A stretch of 21,609 nt of DNA. Source: CAZWMK01 sp964635065. Its GTDB lineage: Bacteria > Pseudomonadota > Alphaproteobacteria > Sphingomonadales > Sphingomonadaceae. Below are positions 15,401-21,609 of the stretch, in pieces. The translations under genes and the position numbers were made by a program. The stretch is from positions 1-21,609 of the forward strand of contig CAZWMK010000030.1 in the NCBI GenBank assembly GCA_964635065.1. Reading direction: 5' to 3'. Positions within the stretch are counted from its first letter, which is position 1. Each line of letters starts with the position of its first letter. Below the pieces are notes generated by a model. The model saw nothing but the letters and a program-made list of their open reading frames with translations. It was not told the origin of the DNA and did not search any database.

Positions 15401-18400
15401 GTCGACCGTAACAGATGCTTCAGCGCCGCTATACGCAGCCTTCACGACGAAACCGCCGACGGACTCATCATAGTAGATGGTGCCAAGCTCGCGCGGCCCG
15501 CCATTATCTGCTGTGGTTTCGAACGTGTTCAGCGCCGTGTTCAGCGCAACCGCGAGATCCTCGAGCGACAGGTCGGTGTGTGCTTCATAGGTGCCACTGA
15601 AGGTAAACGCGGTCTCGGCTGCCGGCGTAAAGGTAATGCTGTAGTTTACCTCCGCCCCGGCTTTCACGAAATCACCTGATTCCGTGCCCGAAACAGCCAG
15701 CTCTACGAGCGGTTCTGTACCTTCTGAGATGAGAGTGAAGTCATAGGTAGAATTGTTGGCCCACTCACCAGCATCCGCAGAAGAGCCATCCGCAGCGATA
15801 GAGATTCCAGCAAGGGTTCGAGATGGCTCGGCACCGAAATCATATTTCGTGATCGAGAATGCCGATACAATGGGTTCACCTTCACCATCGCGATAACCGG
15901 TACCATTCAGATGATTGGCAGTTAAGTCAGTATGGTTGATAAATTCAACAGTATAGCCCGCCTTCGGAGTAATGACGATCTCGCCATTAGCGACTGACAT
16001 GGTGGCAAGACCACTATTCGCTACAAATTGCGAATTCAGCGCTTCGTTCCACAAAGTGGCTATTTCGGCAATGCTGTAGGACGTCTTCACTGCAACGGAG
16101 TCCAAAATTTCATTTTGGACGAAACCAAATGGGCCATCATTTGGGTCGCCGCCCTCGTTAATCGTCGACCAAAGGCCAAGAGACCTGATACCGGCTTCTT
16201 CATTGTAAACATTCTGGATAAAGCCTTGCCAGATGACAGTGCTTTGATCGTCTGCGGTGAACTTCAGGCTCAGAGTTGTAGACAGAGTATCCGGAGTCTC
16301 CCCGTCCTCCACGCTGAACATCCCCGTCGGAGCCGCAATGCGCACCACGCCATCGCCGCTGGCTAGCGCAACCTGGGTGGCTTCGCCGCCAGCACTCAGT
16401 TCGTTGTTCTCATAGACCTCCGTGATCTGGAACTGATTGACCGATATGGACGCATCCGGCCCGGTTGCCGTGCTGGTGATCACCACCTCATTCGTCAAAG
16501 TATCATAGCTCACCGTGCCAAGCTGACCGACAGCCACTTGCAGCGCTTGCAGCAATTCAAGCGCCGTCTCACGCCCGTCCGCACCCGTGAAGTCATCTAC
16601 ACTGTCGCGGACGAGAGACACCGGCGACACACTCTCCCCGTCATCAAAGGCGATGTCGATATTGACGATGCTGTTGAGACCAGATCCGTTGTTAACAAGC
16701 AGCGTATTAGCGTTAATGCCGTCGGGCAGCTTAATGCGGACCACCGCAGCCGCCGCCGCCTCTGTGGCAACGATATCATCGGTCGCAAAAACACCGTCGC
16801 GCGCCTCGATGATCGCCTGCGCGAGATTGCGGATCGTATCCGCATCATCAACCCCGGCGGCCGCCGTGATCGTCTCTCCGGCCACCACAATGCTTACCGT
16901 CGGTTGGTCACCAGGCAGACCCGTCTGCTGCGGCAGGGTCACACCGTCCAGGTCGATTTCTGTCACTTGAACCTGGGCAGGAACCGTCATGTAAGCCGGC
17001 GAAATGGATACCGTGTCGTAGCCGTCGAGCGCCTCAGCCGCGGTGAAGGTGAAGGTGCCGTCAGTCCGCGATACACTCCCGACATCGGCAGGCAGATTGT
17101 CTGCCATCGCGGTTTCCAGCGCCGCAAGCGTCTCTTCCGCCGTCTCCAGCATGGCAACTTCAAAGTTCGTGCCATCAACCGTCACGCCGATCTTGCCGCC
17201 GACATAATAGTCAGCGTCATCATAGCTGAAGGTGACGCTATCCTGCTCTTTGACTGGTTCGATTTCGACCTGCGCACGCGAGATCGTGAAGGCAGAGGAG
17301 ACGTTTTCTTTCGACGTCAAAGTAATGGTCGAACCATTCAACGAGACGTCCCCAATCACGCCCTTGAGCAGTGAATCAACATCGCCCTCGAGCTTGATGG
17401 TGCCATCAGCGCGTCCACGAAGCTCCGTAACCAGAGCCGCCAAAGTCGTCGCTTCGTCCTCAATCATCGTGACGACAATGGTTTCGGTTCCGCCCTCGAC
17501 GCCGGGCGTCGTGTCGATCGTGACACGAATTTCCGGCACGTAGTCGTCGAACGCATCCCAATAGAAGCTGTCGCCAAACGTCATCGTCGCGATCTGCTTC
17601 ACGCCCTGATAGTCGAGCGAGACATCGGAGACTTCAAAGAGCTCCTTGCCAGGGTTGGCAGCCGTCAGGGTGATCACACCATCTTTATAGCTCGCCCCGT
17701 CAACTGCAATCACGCCATAGAGATCGCCACCCTCGGCTGCCTCAGCCTTGATCGCGTCGACGAGCGCTTGGGAGGTCGCAGCGGCGCCCCCTTCGGTACC
17801 AACCGCCTGAAATACGGTTGCTGGATCTGCATACGAACCCACTGCAAGAATAGTTTGGCCTGTCTCAGTCGCTGAGTTGAAAAACGCATCCATCTTCACA
17901 GATACGCCTGAGCCAGTCGCCTGCGACTTAATGACAAGATCATCGTCATCAAGATAAGCAGTCGCATCCAGATTTACCGACAGCAGTTTTTCCTGGATAT
18001 CGATGAGAATCTGTTCAGCAGAGCTTGTTTGCCGACCGCTGTATGAACGGTCGAAAGAAATGCCGAATTGATTACCATCAACGGTAACGTAAATGCCAAT
18101 ACTGAAGTAACCTACATCCACCAAGGCCTTGAAACCGGCAAGAGTTAGAACAGCCGGTTGGTCAACCACCATATCAGCCGATACAGTCACATCTGCAGAC
18201 TCGTCAAAATCCGGGGTCGTCAAGTCATCTGCACGAAGCGGCTTGATCGTCGCGTAGGCCTTGCCGCCTTGGTAATAAACATTCGCACCGCGCGTGGTCG
18301 ACGTGCCGTCGACATAGGCGGTGTAAGCGGCCGCATCCTCCAGCGAGATCGTCGCCTGCTGATACTCGCCCTCGTAGTCCAGCGTTGCCGTCACCTGCAG

Positions 18401-21400
18401 CGGGTCGGCGGCTTCGGTGCGAGCAGTTAACGTGAGGCTGGGCAGCAAAACGTCGTCAACTTGCCCTTGCTCGGCGGCTTCCAGGGCATCAAGCGCCGTT
18501 GTTGTCACCGTGACTGTCGACTGCGCCAAAACGGCAGAGGCATCACCGGAGAGCCCGATAGTCAATCCCGGGGGATTCCAGCCAAGGGCACCTGTCACCG
18601 TATTATTACCTGCGGTCGTCACCGTGATCTTGTCGGTAGCGGCATCCAGTGCGAACGTAGCCACACCTTCAAATCTTCCATTCAGGATGACCAGCAATTC
18701 AGCCAATGTCGTAGCGGATGTGCTGACATCATGGCTGTCGTCGTTAGCCTTTGTACCGTCGAATCGGATATATTCGTCGACGATTACATCTCCAATTTTC
18801 AGATTGATGTAATAACGAACTACGCCCGAGTAGTCGTTATTCAGTATGCTCGCTGCGTCGATATCGGCGTTGAACTCAAACACCGTTTCGGTCTCACCGA
18901 TTATTGCCATATTAACGGCATTCACCAGCTGCTGGACCGATGCGGCTGCATTACCCTCTATCATAGCAGCGGACACGGTCTTGCCGGCAATCGTCACACT
19001 CAGCGTGCCGCCCGCGTAGTAATCCGCGCCGTTCGCGCTGAAGCTCACCAGCGTTTCCTGCTGCACACCATTCTGGTCAACGCTGGCTGAAACAACTTCA
19101 AAGGTGGGAGCGTCATCATCAGTCACGGGAAGCGCATCAGCCACAATCGTCAGCTTATTGCCAACCGAACTCGCCGTAAGGCCGCCAAGTTCTTCATGGT
19201 CATTAATGGCCTCTGCCAGATTGGCGATAGAAGCCGCCTGATCAGCGACCCCGTTGACGAACACCACGTCAACCGAAACCGTCACATCTTTGGTGCCGTT
19301 GTCGATCGTAACGCGCAGCTCACGATCAAAGACAGTGGTATTGTCACCGTTCGTCAGGGTCGGCCAATCACCTGCGGCATCGGAGAAGGTCACGTCGTAG
19401 GACGTCACCATGCCCGGGTTTTCAATCGCCGATTCAATATCGCCGCCAGCCCGAACGGCCAGCGCCACACCATCGGCGCCATACAGCGTCAGTGTGGCAC
19501 CCGAAATCGTCACGGCGGACAGAACATCTTCGGTCGGCACGAGAACGTCTGACAATGTCACAACCGGCTCTTGCGGGTTGGCGGCGAGCCAAGTCGTCAT
19601 GGCCTCCGGCGTCACCACGACCAAGCCACCACCAATGACCGAGAAGTCATACACCTTCTCGGTCGTCAGCGTGAACGACTGGCCACCAGTGATCCCGAAA
19701 TATGCAGAAAGTTCAACCGAAGAAGCGCTCTCGTTGTTCACAACAGACGAAGCAGGAACAAAAACTTTCCCAAAAGGAACCCGATACGCCAAAGCGTCGG
19801 TTAGTTCAGAGTAAGTTACGTTGGTAACAACTTCTTCCGTATTGAGGGGATTGAACAAATACCCAATAACCGCTGCGCCAATGTCCGCAGCCATCAGCTT
19901 CGAGCGCAGAACTTCTGCCAAGCCTTCCAACGCCTGCTGCGGCGTCTCACCGTCATCCGCAGTGACAGTATAGCTATACTCACTGCCATTCACGACGAGC
20001 GTGAGAACCGAACCTTCACGATAATCAAGTTTCTCACTTGAGAAAGTGACCGACGTGACAGCACGCACCTGACCATCAGACACGGTCTGATAGACAACCT
20101 TGTCAACCGACGTGTCGTCGTCCGTCAGCCAAACGGTATCACCCCGCAGACCACCGACCACGCTGTGGGCACCGGCACCCGTAAAAATGGTATCGACACC
20201 TGCGCCAGATTCGATGCGCAGATTGATCGACGGCCCAAAGGCCATCATGTCGACACTGTTCGGGTTGCTGTTGCCATAGGCCACCACCTCGGTGGCGCCT
20301 ACCATGGCTACATTCGCATCCGGATTGGCCAACGCCGACTGGATGGTCGTGTAGGCATCGCGGATACTGTAAGTGACATTATCCGTGTTCACGGCAAGAC
20401 CAGCCTCGGCCAGGGCAACCGCTTGGGCGAGGGTGAGGTTTCCCGTGACAGTCAGTGGCACCGTGGCAGGGTTGTATCCATCGATCCGGTCCGCATAGGC
20501 CGCTAAGAATCTGTTCAGGACGGTGGGCGAACCGGAGCCTGCGTCGCCGAAGATGTCGGCTACAGAGAAAACATTGTCTTCATTGTCATCCGAGACGAAG
20601 CTGCTCCAGTCTTTGAGAAAGGCTGTATCACCGAGCGATGCAAGCCAACTGGCTTCGCTCGCGAAGTTGGTGCCGCTCTTCCAGGTCGCCACGTCATCCG
20701 GCGTCGTGCCACTCGGGACGCCAGCCAGGTAAGCCGCATAGGCCAGGTCAAGCGCGATCTCGTAGGCCGACTTGCCGTCCTGACCAGGAGCACCGTCAGC
20801 GCCGTCAGCACCGTTGGCACCGTCAGCGCCGTTGGCACCGTCAGCGCCGTCAGCGCCGTTGACACCGTCAGTGCCGTTGGCACCGTCAGCGCCGTCCTGC
20901 CCCTGCAGCGATGCAAGCCATTCAGCTTCCGTGCCACTGAAGCCGTTGTCGACTGCAATCTGATACGCTGACTTGCCGTCAGCGCCGGGGGTGAGCTGAA
21001 TATTTGCAAATTCGTTTTCCAGCGCCTTGAGGCGCCCAGCCATGCTGTCAGGGTCGTCTTCGTTCCCAATATCCGAGACTTGGTTCTGCAGTGTTTTCAA
21101 TGCAGCCTGCAGGCTGGCAAGTGTCGTGAAATCTGTCTCGGCAACACCAGCGCCCTGGATCTTCTGTTCCAGATCACCGATCGCCGTCGCAAGCGCATCG
21201 TTAAAATTGCTCGTCAGCGTATCAAACGCATCCTTCACAATCTGCGAAATCGAGCCTTCGGTTTTGTCGCCACCGATCAAAGCCGCGACCACTTCTGTCA
21301 GTGCAGAAAGCTCAGACGCTACAAGCGTCAAGTCACCTTCAGCGCTCTGAACACGGAGCGCGAGCGCATCAATTTCCGCTTTCAGACCTGGAATGCTGGG

Positions 21401-21601
21401 ATACGAAATCGCATCCAATCCGAGAGGATTTGCCAGATTCTCATTTGCCGGGTTCTTTACGGTAACTTCCGTGCCAATCAGAATCGGCTTTGTAGCGGCT
21501 TGATCATCCAGGAAAAGCTGAAGCGCGTTGGCCGACACCTCGGCTGCTGTCAGGTTAATCGTCAGCTTGCCAAGACCAGTCACGCTGACGACTGACGTCA
21601 T
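12326..21601 (-). CDS. Giant acidic repeat protein, collagen-like and RTX-like, probable type I secreted surface adhesin (3' end lost in gap)
   Basis: At least 3,092 codons in one open frame, ending in the gap. No N-terminal signal peptide is visible. The order of parts is: a helical, coiled-coil-prone region (about residues 70-200); a GKSAY...EAEWLASL motif; 15 collagen-like G-X-Y triplets (234-278) and a second GKSAY/EASWLASL motif; an RTX-like block (466-505); then to about residue 2,800 many degenerate beta-rich units of roughly 90-110 residues, with patterns such as YYVGGKIGVTVDG followed by a TLAALETAMAD helix. Next come an Asp/Gly-rich part with DSNTDGVYD (2920-2928) and a C-terminal domain with GADVINHFQAGHDLIAMEG. 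The chain is strongly acidic and I find no cysteine. It probably acts outside the cell as an adhesin or surface layer. The start, eight bases from the window edge, may be internal because the frame stays open. Confidence 0.85.
12818..12844 (-). other. DxNxDGxxD calcium-binding-type loop in the giant protein
   Basis: DSNTDGVYD at residues 2920-2928 fits the EF-hand/dockerin-type loop pattern. It lies in an Asp/Gly-rich segment before the C-terminal domain, where extracellular calcium would be expected to order the chain. Confidence 0.6.
20087..20206 (-). other. Degenerate RTX-like nonapeptide block in the giant protein
   Basis: Residues 466-505 read GAGVDTIFT, GAGAHSVVG, GLRGDTVWL and then a capping strand with DDDTSVDKVVYQ. 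The first and third units fit the GGxGxDxUx RTX pattern loosely. Such blocks bind calcium in type I secreted proteins. Only three units are present, and the match is partial. Confidence 0.5.
20768..20902 (-). repeat. Collagen-like G-X-Y tract in the giant gene
   Basis: Fifteen uninterrupted triplets (residues 234-278), mostly GAD and GAN with GTD, GVN, GAP, GQD and GKS. The DNA is a tandem array of nine-base units, seen on the plus strand as GCACCGTCA, GCGCCGTCA and GCGCCGTTG variants. Only one proline is present, so a triple helix, if formed, would be of the bacterial type stabilised by charge rather than hydroxyproline. Confidence 0.9.
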
Positions 21602-21609
21602 CGCCTTGA

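Noticed and set aside
20768..20902. CRISPR-like regularly spaced repeat
   Set aside because: The units are nine bases, contiguous and in frame as G-X-Y codons; there are no spacers.

Overview
The window looks like a draft scaffold from a GC-rich alphaproteobacterium, probably a sphingomonad. That guess rests on gene content and base composition only; there is no rRNA or other phylogenetic marker here. One run of ten Ns (12316-12325) is an assembly gap.

Region 1 (1-6934) is a complete-looking RpoE-ChrR (ECF11-type) stress regulon. A divergent promoter region at 2597-2804 drives two operons. Rightward it drives the sigma factor, its ChrR zinc/cupin anti-sigma factor, a DUF1295 membrane protein, a cyclopropane-fatty-acid-synthase-type (CFAS) methyltransferase and an unknown membrane protein. 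Leftward it drives an FAD-dependent oxidoreductase, a DUF1365 protein and a second CFAS-type methyltransferase that is cut by the left edge. A convergent DUF2177 gene closes the block. I find the same promoter layout, T(G/A)ATCC, an 18-base spacer, then a TA-rich -10, at three places: before the sigma gene, before the FAD operon, and before the DUF2177 gene. In Rhodobacter sphaeroides the RpoE-ChrR pair answers singlet oxygen. The gene content here points to modification of unsaturated membrane lipid chains as the main output.

Region 2 (7043-11477) holds a nucleoside-deaminase-family gene, then an Fbp/Fut-type ferric iron ABC transporter operon: lipoprotein binding protein, fused double-domain permease and ATPase. 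A Fur-box-like palindrome precedes it. The ATPase has an in-frame GCCAAT x5 tract in its C-terminal part.

Region 3 (11458-11898) carries no recognisable gene. It has three perfect hairpins that fit termination of two convergent units.

Region 4 (11899-21609) is almost entirely one giant leftward gene of more than 3,200 codons, visibly less GC-rich than the left half. It encodes an acidic, cysteine-free, repeat-rich protein: a helical N-terminal part, a 15-triplet collagen-like tract, a short RTX-like block, a long series of degenerate beta-rich repeats, a Ca-binding-type loop and a C-terminal domain seen in type I secreted proteins. The gap cuts it inside a C-terminal domain that is present on both sides of the Ns, so the join may not be real. 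The gene may also begin outside the right edge.
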